Below are positions 1-8,896 of a DNA stretch of 64,000 nt, in pieces. The notes under the pieces are model-generated. The model saw only the letters and a program-made list of their open reading frames with translations, was not told the DNA's origin and ran no database searches. Made by a program: the position numbers and the translations under genes. Origin of the DNA: Streptomyces sp. Q6 (GTDB taxonomy: Bacteria > Actinomycetota > Actinomycetes > Streptomycetales > Streptomycetaceae); NCBI RefSeq assembly GCF_036967205.1, contig NZ_CP146022.1, positions 4,464,001 through 4,528,000 on the forward strand, in the 5' to 3' direction. The first letter of the stretch is position 1. Each line of letters starts with the position of its first letter.

Positions 1-378
1 CCCCTTCGTCGGCGCCGCGTACTTCGCCGGGGACAGCAACTGCCGTGCCGCGGGCACCAGTCCGTGCTTCTTCTTCCCGTAGACGATGCCGATGCCGGGG
101 TCGTCGCCGCCGTCGTCGTGCGCGAGGTCGTCGAGGACGAGGTCGGGGGCGCCGTCGCCGTTGAAGTCCGGGGTGCCGGCCGGGGGCGTGGCGCCGGTGC
201 CGCGCGGGATCGGCTGCGCGGCGGCGACGGCGTCCTTGTTCGCCAGTGCGACGGGGCTGTGCGAGGCGGCGGCGTCCGGCGGGGAGGCGCCGCCGCAGGC
301 GGTGAGCGTGGCGGCGAGCAGCGCGGCGCCCAGTGCCCCGGCTCGGCAGCCGTGTCTGTGTGTGCCCGTTGTCGCCAT
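1..378 (-). CDS. FG-GAP repeat lipoprotein, C-terminus outside window
   Basis: The gene runs off the left edge of the window, so only the first 126 codons are visible. The start is the ATG whose first base is 378. The N-terminus is a lipoprotein signal: a basic start, an Ala/Leu-rich core and the lipobox LTAC, with the cysteine near residue 27. The first FG-GAP/VCBS calcium-binding loop follows (DFNGDGAPDLVLDD). The family folds as a beta-propeller on the cell surface, and substrate or ligand cannot be told from this. It lies just downstream of, and in the same direction as, a second FG-GAP gene, so the two may form a locus. It is a partial gene, and the lipoprotein assignment is fairly secure. 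Confidence 0.75.
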   Translation of the reverse strand, partial: MATTGTHRHGCRAGALGAALLAATLTACGGASPPDAAASHSPVALANKDAVAAAQPIPRGTGATPPAGTPDFNGDGAPDLVLDDLAHDDGGDDPGIGIVYGKKKHGLVPAARQLLSPAKYAAPTKG

Positions 379-519
379 GTCCCGCCCCGCCCCGCCGTCA
401 GCCGTATTCCGTATGCGAACTGTGTCCTGCGGTTCATGATGCCGACGGGGCGGGGGATCGTTAAGGGGCGGGAGGTGCCGGGTTGGTCACGTTCACCGCC
501 CGCCGCCCGGTCCGGCCGC

Positions 520-1911
520 TCAGCGCAGGGTGGTGCCGAACCGGATGCCCGCGCTCGGGAGTCCGAAGTCCGCGCCGTTGAAGGACGTCGCCGACGTCGT
601 CGTCAGGTACGGGGAGCTGCCGCGCAGCACGGTGACGGCGCCCGCGTCGGCCTTGGTGCCGATGTCCTCGCCGGACGCGCCGATCGCGAGTTCCGCGCGG
701 CCGCCGCCGTTGATGTCCTTGAAACGCAGCGACGAGCCGAACGCGTCGCCGGTCTCGGCGGTGCCGGGTACCCCGGTGGTCGCCTGGTGGTAGGCGCGGC
801 CCGTGGTGAGGGAGCCGGTCCTGCCCTTGAGGACGACGACGGAGCCGGTGCCCTTGATGCCGTCGACGGTCTCGCCGGGCGCGCCGACGGCGACGTCGTC
901 GCAGCCGTCGTTGTCGAGGTCGCCGACGGCGACGGACGCGCCGAAGCGGTCCTCGGTCTCCGTCGCGCCGGGCACGTCACCGCTGTCCTGGGTGACCTTG
1001 TCCATGCCCTCCATCTCGTCGCCGAAGATGGTGGAGCCGCCCCAGAACACCCAGATCGAGTTCTCGTCGGCCTGTCCGGTGACCAGGTCGGGGTAGCCGT
1101 CGCAGTTGACGTCGCCGGTGGCGGCGGCCTCCGTGGTGGAGCCGGTGTAGTTGCCGTCGATCTGCCCGGAGTAGTAACCGATGTCGCCGGCGCCGCCGTT
1201 GACCCAGCCGGTGTACGGGCTGCCGTCGGCGTGTTTGCCGTAGAGGACGTACGTGTACGTCTCGCCGACGCCGACGCCGTGGAACTGCGCGGCCGTCTGC
1301 CCCTCCAGGGTCACGTCGTCGGGGACGAACTCGACCTCGGGCGCGTACGCGGTCGCCGGTGTGCCGTCCCCGTACCACCACCACTTCTTGGCGCTCACGA
1401 CGGACAGCTGGGCCCAGTCGTCGCCGTCGAGGTCGACGAAGACGGTGCCCTCGCCGAACCGTTCGTCGTCGGCGGTCGGCGCGTGGTAGACCTGCGCGCC
1501 GTGGGTGAGGCCGCCGGAGCCGCCCCACATGACGGTGACGGCGCCGGACGCCCAGTCGGCGACCTGCTCGCCGGGGGCGCCGATGATCAGGTCGGCGTAG
1601 CCGTCGTGGTTCACGTCGCCGCTGGAGACGTTCTCGCCGAACTCGTCCTCGGGCTCGGTGACACCGGGGACGCCGGCGCTCTCCTGCGTGACGGTGACGG
1701 ACCTGGCGGGACCGGCGCCGGAGGCCGAACCGTAGGTGATCGTCACGGAGTTGGCCTTGGGCGTGCCGATGGCGAGGTCCCGGTACCCGTCGCCGTTGTA
1801 GTCGTCCTTGAGGGTGCTCGCGGCGGACGCGGTCCCCGCGAGGGGGAGGGTGAGGCCGCCTGCGGCGAGGGCGGCCACACCTATGGCGACGGCCAGCTTC
1901 CTGATGCGCAC
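520..1911 (-). CDS. secreted FG-GAP (integrin-alpha-like) repeat protein
   Basis: 463 aa. I chose the GTG at 1911 (VRIRKLAVAIGV) because GGAG sits 6 nt upstream and a clear signal peptide follows, with a hydrophobic core at about residues 8-22 ending TASAAS. The open frame extends further upstream, but that part is Arg/Pro-rich and looks non-coding. The mature protein has at least five FG-GAP blades with calcium-loop motifs such as DYNGDGYRDLAIG, DVNHDGYADLIIG, DVNCDGYPDLVTG and DLDNDGCDDVAVG. A seven-bladed beta-propeller is likely. FG-GAP proteins are extracellular, and some carry esterase or adhesion domains, but none is visible here. Confidence 0.85.
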   Translation of the reverse strand: MRIRKLAVAIGVAALAAGGLTLPLAGTASAASTLKDDYNGDGYRDLAIGTPKANSVTITYGSASGAGPARSVTVTQESAGVPGVTEPEDEFGENVSSGDVNHDGYADLIIGAPGEQVADWASGAVTVMWGGSGGLTHGAQVYHAPTADDERFGEGTVFVDLDGDDWAQLSVVSAKKWWWYGDGTPATAYAPEVEFVPDDVTLEGQTAAQFHGVGVGETYTYVLYGKHADGSPYTGWVNGGAGDIGYYSGQIDGNYTGSTTEAAATGDVNCDGYPDLVTGQADENSIWVFWGGSTIFGDEMEGMDKVTQDSGDVPGATETEDRFGASVAVGDLDNDGCDDVAVGAPGETVDGIKGTGSVVVLKGRTGSLTTGRAYHQATTGVPGTAETGDAFGSSLRFKDINGGGRAELAIGASGEDIGTKADAGAVTVLRGSSPYLTTTSATSFNGADFGLPSAGIRFGTTLR

Positions 1912-2003
1912 GGTCAACTCCAGGGGGAAGAACGGATGTTGCGTCGGTTCACTGGTGTGACGCGTGGGGCTGGGCTGGTGGTTGTACGCAGGACGCCGCG
2001 AGT

Positions 2004-2520
2004 TCACCGTCCGTCGGCCGGGGTGCGGCTCACCCCCACGTCCGTGGTCGCGAAGGGGGCGGTCCGGGAGGCGGACGGGCCGTCGGCGCCGCCGTGCAGC
2101 ACCAGGTACATGTCTGTGCGGCGCTCGTGCGGGGGCAGGAAGAGGGCCACGTCGTCGCGGCCGTCGCCGTCGCTGTCCTTGACGAGGAGATCGGCCAGGC
2201 CGTCGCCGTCGCCGTCGGCGTCGCCCGCGTCCGGGGAGTGGCGGCCGTCGGTGATCGGCCCGTTGGCGAAGTCGTGGGTGTCCGGGACGGGCGCCTCGGC
2301 GAGCTGTCCCTCGGCGGTTTCCTCGCGGCTGAGCAGCGCGGCGCACGGGGGCGTCGTCTCGTCCTCGTGGTCGACGCAGTGGTTCGACAGGAACACCCGC
2401 GCGCCCGTCCCCGTCGAAGTCGGCGGTGGTGGCGGACTCCGGAGCGACGTGCCCGTCCTCGCCGGGGTCCAGGCCGACCGTGCGCGCAGCCGCGTGTTCC
2501 GTACGGGATCGCGGCTTTGT
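2004..2520 (-). pseudogene. FG-GAP protein remnant, 5'-truncated and frame-broken
   Basis: The 130-codon frame ending at 2004 reads as FG-GAP protein (DADGDGDGLADLLVKDSDGD, then RDDVALFLPP). Upstream, similar protein continues in a different frame (TTADFDGDGR near 2410-2425, preceded by ARTVGLDPGEDGH). The junction near 2400-2410 needs one base removed or two added. Reading further upstream there is no ATG, GTG or TTG before the etfD stop codon and terminator, so the 5' end with any signal peptide is missing. I read this as a decayed third FG-GAP copy. A short gene starting at the ATG at 2396 is possible but less likely, because it has no signal peptide and no good ribosome site. Confidence 0.55.
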
Positions 2521-2558
2521 GTGGCCGATTCGTGGCCGGTTCCCCCGTGGCGGACGAC

Positions 2559-2595
2559 GGACCCCGCCCTCCGCGCGGTGCGGAGGACGGGGTCC
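2559..2595 (-). terminator. Rho-independent-type hairpin after etfD
   Basis: A GC-rich inverted repeat with 16-bp arms (one mismatch) around a short loop begins GGACCCCG and ends CGGGGTCC. It lies 20 nt beyond the etfD stop codon. There is no long T-tract, which is common for Streptomyces terminators. Confidence 0.75.
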
Positions 2596-2616
2596 GTGGG
2601 TGGGACGGGGGCCGGA

Positions 2617-4899
2617 CTACTTCACCGGCTCCGGCTCCGGGGCGTCCGCCGACTCCTCGTCGCCCGCCGGGTCGACCGGCGTCCTGACGGAGTCGAGCAG
2701 CAGCTGCGCGACGTCGACGACCTGGATGGACTCCTTGGCCTTGCCGTCGTTCTTCTTGCCGTTGACCGAGTCGGTCAGCATGACGAGGCAGAACGGGCAG
2801 GCGGTGGAGACGATGTCCGGGTTGAGGGAGAGGGCCTCGTCGACGCGCTCGTTGTTGATGCGCTTGCCGATCCGCTCCTCCATCCACATCCGCGCGCCAC
2901 CGGCGCCGCAGCAGAAGCCCCGCTCCTTGTGGCGGTGCATCTCCTCGTTGCGCAGGCCCGGGACCTTGCCGATGATCTCGCGCGGCGGCGTGTAGATCTT
3001 GTTGTGGCGGCCCAGGTAGCACGGGTCGTGGTACGTGATGATGCCCTCGACCGGCGTGACGGGGACGAGCTTGCCCTCGTCGACGAGGTGCTGGAGCAGC
3101 TGGGTGTGGTGGATTACTTCGTAATCACCGCCGAGCTGCGGGTACTCGTTGCCGATGGTGTTGAGGCAGTGCGGGCAGGTCGCGACGATCTTCTTCGCCG
3201 ACTTCGGCTTGGCCGACTCGGGGACGACCTTGCCGTCGTCGTCGAGCTCCTCGCCGAACGCCATGTTGAGCGCCATGACGTTCTCCTGGCCGAGCTGCTG
3301 GAACAGCGGCTCGTTGCCGAGGCGGCGGGCGGAGTCACCGGTGCACTTCTCGTCGCCGCCCATGATCGCGAACTTGACGCCCGCGATGTTGAGCAGCTCG
3401 GCGAAGGCCTTGGTGGTCTTCTTCGCGCGGTCCTCCAGGGCGCCGGCGCAGCCGACCCAGTAGAGGTACTCGACCTCGGTGAGGTCCTCGATGTCCTTGC
3501 CGACGACCGGCACCTCGAAGTCGAGCTCCTTGAGCCACTCCAGGCGCTGCTTCTTCGCCAGGCCCCAGGGGTTGCCCTTCTTCTCCAGGTTCTTGAGCAT
3601 CGTGCCCGCCTCCGACGGGAACGCGCTCTCGATCATCACCTGGTAGCGGCGCATGTCGACGATGTGGTCGATGTGCTCGATGTCGACCGGGCACTGCTCG
3701 ACGCAGGCGCCGCAGGTGGTGCAGGACCACAGGACGTCGGGGTCGATGACGCCGTTCTCCTCGGCGGTGCCGATGAGGGGGCGCTCGGCCTCGGCGAGGG
3801 CCGCCGCGGGGACGTCCTTGAGCTGCTCCTCGGTCGCCTTCTCCTCGCCCTCCATGGACTTGCCGCCACCGGCGAGCAGGTACGGGGCCTTGGCGTGCGC
3901 GTGGTCGCGCAGCGACATGATGAGGAGCTTCGGGGAGAGCGGCTTGCCGGTGTTCCACGCGGGGCACTGCGACTGGCAGCGGCCGCACTCGGTGCAGGTG
4001 GAGAAGTCGAGCAGGCCCTTCCAGCTGAACTGCTCGATCTGGCTGACGCCGAAGGTGTCGTCCTCGCCCGGGTCCTCGAAGTCGATCTCCTTGCCGCCCG
4101 AGGTCATCGGCAGCAGGGCGCCCAGCGACACGTCGCCCCGCGCGTTCCGCTTGAACCAGATGTTCGGGAAGGCGAGGAAGCGGTGCCAGGCGACACCCAT
4201 GTCGGTCTTCAGGGCGACCGTGATCATCCAGATGAAGGAGGTCGCGATCTTCAGGCCGGCGAAGAAGTACGTGAGGTTCTGGAGCGTGGAGGTGTCCATG
4301 CCCTCGAACCAGGAGACCACCGGGTACGAGATGAAGAACGACGCCTCGTAGCTGTCCACGTGGTGCTGGGCGCCTTCGAGGGCGTGCAGCAGGAAGATGC
4401 AGACGCCGACGATGAGGATGACGGCCTCGACGAAGTACGCCTGGCCGAAGTTGGAGCCGGCGAACCGGGACTTGCGGCCCGGCTTGCGCGGGTGGGACAG
4501 CTGGCGGACGACGATCAGGACCGCGATCCCGATGACCGTCAGGGTGCCGATCAGCTCCACGAACATGTTGTACGGGGCCCACTCGCCGACGATCGGCAGC
4601 AGCCAGTCGGCCTGGAAGAGCTGGCCGATGGCGTTGACGATCGTCAGCAGCAGCGAGAAGAAGCCCACCGCCACGAACCAGTGCGCGACACCGACGATGC
4701 CCCAGCGGTTCATCCGGGTGTGGCCGAGGAATTCCTTGGCCACCGTGACGGTGCGCTGCACCGGCTCGTCGGTGCGGGTGCCCGCGGGCACGTTCTGGCC
4801 GAGCCGCATGAAGTTGTAGATCTGAAGGAGGGCGCGGACGAACAGGGCCGCGCCGACCACGATCGTAACCAGCGACACGATGATCGCGGCGAGTTGCAT
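2617..4899 (-). CDS. etfD: EtfD-like membrane Fe-S oxidoreductase
   Basis: 760 aa. The start is the ATG at 4899, with GGAG 7 nt upstream; the longer frame adds 22 unlikely residues. The N-terminal ~260 residues hold about five membrane segments of the nitrate-reductase-gamma type. Two 4Fe-4S motifs follow, CTECGRCQSQCP (~302) and CTTCGACVEQCP (~393). Two CCG (heterodisulfide reductase-type) domains come next, with WVGCAGA (~484), CPHC, CCGAGG and CPFC cysteine clusters. This layout matches the mycobacterial Rv0338c/EtfD family, which passes electrons from the electron-transfer flavoprotein of fatty-acid beta-oxidation into the membrane quinone pool. That role is established for the family and inferred here. 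It is a single gene with its own leader and terminator. Confidence 0.85.
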   Translation of the reverse strand: MQLAAIIVSLVTIVVGAALFVRALLQIYNFMRLGQNVPAGTRTDEPVQRTVTVAKEFLGHTRMNRWGIVGVAHWFVAVGFFSLLLTIVNAIGQLFQADWLLPIVGEWAPYNMFVELIGTLTVIGIAVLIVVRQLSHPRKPGRKSRFAGSNFGQAYFVEAVILIVGVCIFLLHALEGAQHHVDSYEASFFISYPVVSWFEGMDTSTLQNLTYFFAGLKIATSFIWMITVALKTDMGVAWHRFLAFPNIWFKRNARGDVSLGALLPMTSGGKEIDFEDPGEDDTFGVSQIEQFSWKGLLDFSTCTECGRCQSQCPAWNTGKPLSPKLLIMSLRDHAHAKAPYLLAGGGKSMEGEEKATEEQLKDVPAAALAEAERPLIGTAEENGVIDPDVLWSCTTCGACVEQCPVDIEHIDHIVDMRRYQVMIESAFPSEAGTMLKNLEKKGNPWGLAKKQRLEWLKELDFEVPVVGKDIEDLTEVEYLYWVGCAGALEDRAKKTTKAFAELLNIAGVKFAIMGGDEKCTGDSARRLGNEPLFQQLGQENVMALNMAFGEELDDDGKVVPESAKPKSAKKIVATCPHCLNTIGNEYPQLGGDYEVIHHTQLLQHLVDEGKLVPVTPVEGIITYHDPCYLGRHNKIYTPPREIIGKVPGLRNEEMHRHKERGFCCGAGGARMWMEERIGKRINNERVDEALSLNPDIVSTACPFCLVMLTDSVNGKKNDGKAKESIQVVDVAQLLLDSVRTPVDPAGDEESADAPEPEPVK

Positions 4900-5251
4900 T
4901 TGAGGGCTCCTCGGGCCTGCGAGGGGAGTCTTTGAGGACGGCTGATGAGGGGTCGGGATTCCCATCAGCCTGATTACTAAGCGGTAACTTATGTAGTCCG
5001 TCTGAGACTACCCACTTACGGAGACGCAATGTAGTCGTCGCGTTCGTGATCTGCGTCGCTGAGGCAACCCTCACGGCGCCGCGCGCGGCTGATCAGGGTC
5101 GTTCCGGGGTGCGGTCCGGTGGGTCCGACGCCAAAGCAGATCGTGTTATTCGCTCCATATTTGGACATAACGGAATAGCTTATGTAGGGCTCCGGACGGG
5201 CGTGCCCCACCGGTGTCACCCCGATACCGCAACTTCACCGAGGGGCCCACG
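4900..5251. promoter_or_regulatory. divergent intergenic region etfD / glycopolymer cluster
   Basis: About 350 bp without a convincing gene, and noticeably more AT-rich than its surroundings, so probably holding both promoters. In the etfD leader an inverted repeat pairs 4940-4947 with 4963-4970. Upstream of it, TTACTAAGCGGTAA at 4974-4987 is an imperfect palindrome (TTAC-N6-GTAA) of the size bound by TetR-family repressors. The 9-mer CTTATGTAG occurs twice, at 4988-4996 and 5179-5187. No regulator gene lies beside it. Confidence 0.45.
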
Positions 5252-6283
5252 ATGACCGCACCCCTGACGTACCTGGTCACCGGAGGCGCGGGCTTCATCG
5301 GCTCGCACCTCGCCGACGCGCTGCTCGCGCACGGCCACACCGCCGTCGTGCTCGACGACCTCTCCACCGGCGACCGCACCAACCTGGCCACCGCCTGGCC
5401 CGACCCGAAGCTCCGCTTCGTGCGCGGCTCGGTCCTCGACGCGCGGCTCGTCGACGAACTCATGGGCCGCTGCGACCGGGTCGTGCACCTGGCCGCCGCC
5501 GTCGGCGCACGGCTCGTCGCCGAACAGCCGCTGAAGTCGTTCACCACGAACGTGCGCGGCACCGAGACCGTCGTCGAGGCCGCGCACCGGCACGGCCGCC
5601 CGCTGCTGCTCGCCTCGTCCTGCGAGATCTACGGCGGCAACGGCGCGGGCCCGGTCGCCGAGGCCGCCGACCGCGTCCTCGGCCCGACGACGGTCGCCCG
5701 CTGGTCGTACGCCACCGCGAAGGCCGCCGACGAGATCCTCGCCCTCGGCTTCCACCGCGAGCACGGCCTGCCGGTGACGATCGCCCGCCTCTTCGACACC
5801 GCCGGCCCGCGCCAGTCGCCCGCCCACGGCGCGCTCGTCCCGCGGCTCGCCGCGCAGGCCGTCGCGGGCCTGCCGCTCACGATCCACGGCGACGGCACCC
5901 AGCGGCGCTGCCTCACGCACGTCGCGGACGTCGTCGACGCGCTGCTGCGCCTGCTCGACCACCCCGGCGCCGTCGGCGAGGTCTTCGACGTCGGCAGCGC
6001 CGAGGAGACCAGCGTCGGCGACCTCGCGGGCCTGATCGTCGAGCGCGCGGGCTCACCGTCGCCGCTGCGGTTCGTCCCGTACGAGGAGGTGGCCGCGGCC
6101 GGCCACGGGTTCGAGGACCCGGAGCGGCGCGTCCCCGACACCCGCAAGCTGCGCGCGCTCACCGGATGGGAACCCCGGTCGGGACTGACCGACATCGTCG
6201 ACGCGGCGCTCGTCGACGCCGGAGGCGGCTTCCCCGGACCCGGCGCCCCGCTGTCCTTCCCGCCCGCCCCGGCCCGGGTATGA
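5252..6283 (+). CDS. NAD-dependent sugar-nucleotide epimerase/dehydratase (SDR)
   Basis: 343 aa. I chose the ATG at 5252, preceded by GAGGGG, over the upstream GTG at 5213. The Rossmann signature TGGAGFIGSH is near residue 8, and DDLSTG lies at the end of beta-2. The extended-SDR catalytic Tyr/Lys are in SYATAK (~residues 152-157), after SCEIYGG. The family interconverts or dehydrates nucleotide sugars (GalE, RmlB or UDP-glucuronate decarboxylase types). The exact substrate cannot be read from sequence. Its stop codon overlaps the next start (ATGA), so it is the first gene of a coupled cluster that ends with an LCP ligase and likely supplies the sugar for a wall glycopolymer. Confidence 0.85.
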   Translation: MTAPLTYLVTGGAGFIGSHLADALLAHGHTAVVLDDLSTGDRTNLATAWPDPKLRFVRGSVLDARLVDELMGRCDRVVHLAAAVGARLVAEQPLKSFTTNVRGTETVVEAAHRHGRPLLLASSCEIYGGNGAGPVAEAADRVLGPTTVARWSYATAKAADEILALGFHREHGLPVTIARLFDTAGPRQSPAHGALVPRLAAQAVAGLPLTIHGDGTQRRCLTHVADVVDALLRLLDHPGAVGEVFDVGSAEETSVGDLAGLIVERAGSPSPLRFVPYEEVAAAGHGFEDPERRVPDTRKLRALTGWEPRSGLTDIVDAALVDAGGGFPGPGAPLSFPPAPARV

Positions 6284-7326
6284 GCGTGCTGTACGGGATC
6301 GCGGCCGCCGCGACCGCCCTGCTGCTCGCCGCCGCCCTCACCGCCGCGCTGCGCGTCCTCGCGCTGCGCACGTCCTTCGGTGTCGTACGGCCCGGCGCCC
6401 GCACGCCGCACACCAGGCCCGTCCCGCACCTCGGCGGGCTCGCCGTGACGCTCACGACCGGCGGCGTCTCGGCGGCCGGCGCCCTCACCGGGCTCGCCCC
6501 GCTCGGCTCCACCACCGCCACCCTGCTGCTCGCCACCGGCGCCGTCGCCCTGCTCGGGCTGCTGCACGACCTGCGGCCGGTGGGCGCGCGGGCGCGGATC
6601 ATCGTGCAGGCGGGAGCGGCGACCGTCGTCGTGCACGGCACCCAACTCGGCCTGTTCGTCGGTGCGTTGACGGTCCTGTGGATCGTCTTCGTGACGAACG
6701 CCTTCCACGTGCTCGACACCTGCGACGGGGCCGTGGGCACCGTCGGCGTCGTCACCTCGCTCGGCCTGTGCGTGTGCGCGGGGGCGGAGGGGACCGGCTC
6801 GCTCGCCGTGCTCCTCGGGCTGCTCGCCGCCGCGCTGACCGGGTTCCTGACGTACAACTGGCATCCGGCGCGAATGCTCCTGGGCGGCTGCGGGGCGCTG
6901 TCCACCGGGTTCCTGATCGCGTGCGCGGCGCTGCTCGTGAACGCCGGGCACGACGCGCCCGCCTCACCGGCCGCGCTGTTCGCCCTGACCGTCGTGGTCA
7001 GCGCCGACGCCGTGCTCGTCCTGGTGTCCCGGCGCAGGGCCGGGCGCGGGCTGCTGCGCGGCGGCTCGGACCACATCGCGCACCGGCTGCGGCGGCTCGG
7101 CCTGACCGTGCCCGGGGTCGCGGTCGTGCTCGGCGCCGCCGCCGGGCTCGGCACGGTCACCGGCGTGCTGCTGCACCGGGGCACGGTCGGCGCCTCGGTG
7201 GTGTGGTGGCTGGGCGGGGCCGCCGCGGTGGCGGTGGGCCTGCTGCTGCGGGTGCCGGTGTACGCGGCGCGGCGACGGGTGCGCGCCGCCGAGGCGCCCC
7301 ACTCCGTCGATCTGGTGCGGGGTTGA
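6280..7326 (+). CDS. MraY/WecA-family polyprenyl-phosphate sugar-1-phosphate transferase
   Basis: 348 aa, very hydrophobic, with about ten membrane segments. The ATG at 6280 overlaps the preceding stop. Family landmarks are HTRPVPHLGG near residue 45, NAFHVLDTCDG (~144) where WecA-type enzymes carry the Mg-binding N-x-x-N-x-x-DG, and a basic cytoplasmic loop GGSDHIAHRLRRLG near residue 260, in the position of the usual HLHHRL motif. The role would be to load the first sugar phosphate onto undecaprenyl phosphate. The HIH motif is altered, so substrate preference may differ from WecA. Confidence 0.8.
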   Translation: MSVLYGIAAAATALLLAAALTAALRVLALRTSFGVVRPGARTPHTRPVPHLGGLAVTLTTGGVSAAGALTGLAPLGSTTATLLLATGAVALLGLLHDLRPVGARARIIVQAGAATVVVHGTQLGLFVGALTVLWIVFVTNAFHVLDTCDGAVGTVGVVTSLGLCVCAGAEGTGSLAVLLGLLAAALTGFLTYNWHPARMLLGGCGALSTGFLIACAALLVNAGHDAPASPAALFALTVVVSADAVLVLVSRRRAGRGLLRGGSDHIAHRLRRLGLTVPGVAVVLGAAAGLGTVTGVLLHRGTVGASVVWWLGGAAAVAVGLLLRVPVYAARRRVRAAEAPHSVDLVRG

Positions 7327-7418
7327 GAGAGGTGACCGCCACGGCCCGGACCGTGGCCGGCACCGCGGTGAGCGGCCACGGGCGGCCGCACATGTCGTAC
7401 GCGCGAGGGAGAACGAAG

Positions 7419-7823
7419 ATGATCGGCATCGGCCGGACCGCTGAACTGGTGCGCCAGCTCACCCATTACGAGATCGACCTGGTGCTCGACTCCGGAGCGC
7501 ACCACGGCCGCTTCGGGCGCGGCCTGCGCCGGGCCGGGTACCGGGGACGGATCGTCTCCTTCCAGCCGTTCGGCGGGCCGCGCGCCAAAGTGCGCCGTCT
7601 CGCCGCGCGGGACCTGGAGTGGAGCGTGCTCCCGTACGCGCTCGGCGAGCGGGACCGCCAGTGGACCCGGCGGCTCGACGGGGTGTGGGAGGACGTCGTG
7701 GCGCCGGGCGAGCGGGTGCTGCTCCAGGTCGACCACGTGCCGGAACTGCCCGAAGTCCTCGCCGGCGCAGGGGAGTTCGGGGACGACCTGACCCTCGTAC
7801 GGTCGGGGGAGGTGTTCGCGTGA
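7419..7823 (+). CDS. shortened FkbM-like methyltransferase fold protein
   Basis: 134 aa from the ATG at 7419, which has GGAG 7 nt upstream; a GTG at 7332 would add 29 residues. The N-terminus is clearly FkbM-like: VLDSGAHHGRFGRGLRRAGY, then GRIVSFQP, corresponding to the D-x-GA-x-x-G SAM-binding loop and the acidic end of beta-2 (here Gln replaces Glu). FkbM methyltransferases are usually about 230-270 aa. Here the middle is missing and only a remnant of the strand LLQVDHVPEL follows. It may be a degenerate, possibly non-catalytic member. Its stop overlaps the next start (GTGA), so it is translated within the cluster. Confidence 0.6.
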   Translation: MIGIGRTAELVRQLTHYEIDLVLDSGAHHGRFGRGLRRAGYRGRIVSFQPFGGPRAKVRRLAARDLEWSVLPYALGERDRQWTRRLDGVWEDVVAPGERVLLQVDHVPELPEVLAGAGEFGDDLTLVRSGEVFA

Positions 7824-8896
7824 GGATCGCGTTCGTGCACCGTCGCGGCGGCGACGACGAGGCCGTGCTCGGCCAGGCCGCCGCCCTCGGCCGCGCGGGC
7901 CACGACGTGCACCTCGTCGCCGCCGACGCCGACGACCTGCGCCGCACGCCCGGATACGCGACCGCCCGCCGTACCGTCACCGTGACGACCGGGCACGGCG
8001 GAGACCCGGTGGCGGCGCTGCGCGCGCTGCGCCCCGACGTGGTGCACGTCCACCACGTCTCCGCCGACCCCGGCCGCTCCTGGGTCGCCGACTGGACCGG
8101 GCCGCTCGTCGCCACGCTGCACGACCACCACCCGCCGTGCGCCTCCGCCGGCCTGCACCGGGACGGCCGCTACGGCGGCTCACGGGGCGCGAGACTGCCC
8201 CTCGCGTGGGCGTCGCGGGGCGGGACCGCCGACGACCCGCTGCTGCGACGGGCCGACCGGCTGATCGTGCTGTCCGAGACGAGCCGCGCCCGGTACACGC
8301 GGGCCGGTGTCGCGCCGGAGCGGCTCGCGCTCGTGCCGCACTTCGTGCCCGACGGCACCCGCGGCGCCATGCGCCCCGAGCCGGTCTGGGTCTACGCGGG
8401 GCGGCTGGCCCAGGAGCAGGGCATCACCGAACTCCTGCGGCGCTGGCCCGCCGGGCAGCGCCTCGACGTGTTCGGCGGCGGGCCCCGGGAACGCGAGTGC
8501 CGGGCCGCGGCCCCGGACTCCGTGACGTTCCGCGGGGTCGTGGAGCACGCCGGCCTCGTCCGGCGCCTCGGCCGCTACCAGGGCCTCGTGCTGCCCGGCC
8601 GCTTCGACGACGGCCTCCCGCTCGTCTACTCCGAGGCGCTCGCCGCGGGCCTGCCCGTCCTCGCCTTCGACGGCTCCCCGACGGCCCGCACGGTCCGCGC
8701 CGAGGGCACCGGCACGGTCGCCTCCTGGGACGCCTCGCTCCCCGCGGCCCTGCGCGCCGCGTCCCTCGTGTTCCCCACCCTGCGCGCGCACTGCCGTGCG
8801 CGGTACGAGGAGACGTACGGCGAGACCCAGTGGGTGACCGGCACCGAGCGGCTGTACGCCGCCGTGGTGCGGGCCGGTGCGCGGGAGTTCGCGTGA
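7820..8896 (+). CDS. GT4-type glycosyltransferase (GT-B fold)
   Basis: 358 aa from a GTG that overlaps the preceding stop. The N-terminal Rossmann domain begins MRIAFVHRRGGDDE and contains DVVHVHHVS. The C-terminal donor-binding domain has VYAGRLAQEQGI (~residue 193), DVFGGGP, and the GT-B E-x7-E region around PLVYSEALAAGLPVLAF (~residue 270). It is predicted to transfer a sugar from a nucleotide donor onto the lipid-linked intermediate made by the upstream transferase. Acceptor and donor are unknown. Confidence 0.8.
   Translation: MRIAFVHRRGGDDEAVLGQAAALGRAGHDVHLVAADADDLRRTPGYATARRTVTVTTGHGGDPVAALRALRPDVVHVHHVSADPGRSWVADWTGPLVATLHDHHPPCASAGLHRDGRYGGSRGARLPLAWASRGGTADDPLLRRADRLIVLSETSRARYTRAGVAPERLALVPHFVPDGTRGAMRPEPVWVYAGRLAQEQGITELLRRWPAGQRLDVFGGGPRERECRAAAPDSVTFRGVVEHAGLVRRLGRYQGLVLPGRFDDGLPLVYSEALAAGLPVLAFDGSPTARTVRAEGTGTVASWDASLPAALRAASLVFPTLRAHCRARYEETYGETQWVTGTERLYAAVVRAGAREFA

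Noticed and set aside
64-4935. 1623-codon plus-strand open frame
   Set aside because: It is antisense to etfD and the FG-GAP genes, has Arg/Gly/Val-rich composition and no domain; a typical high-GC shadow frame.
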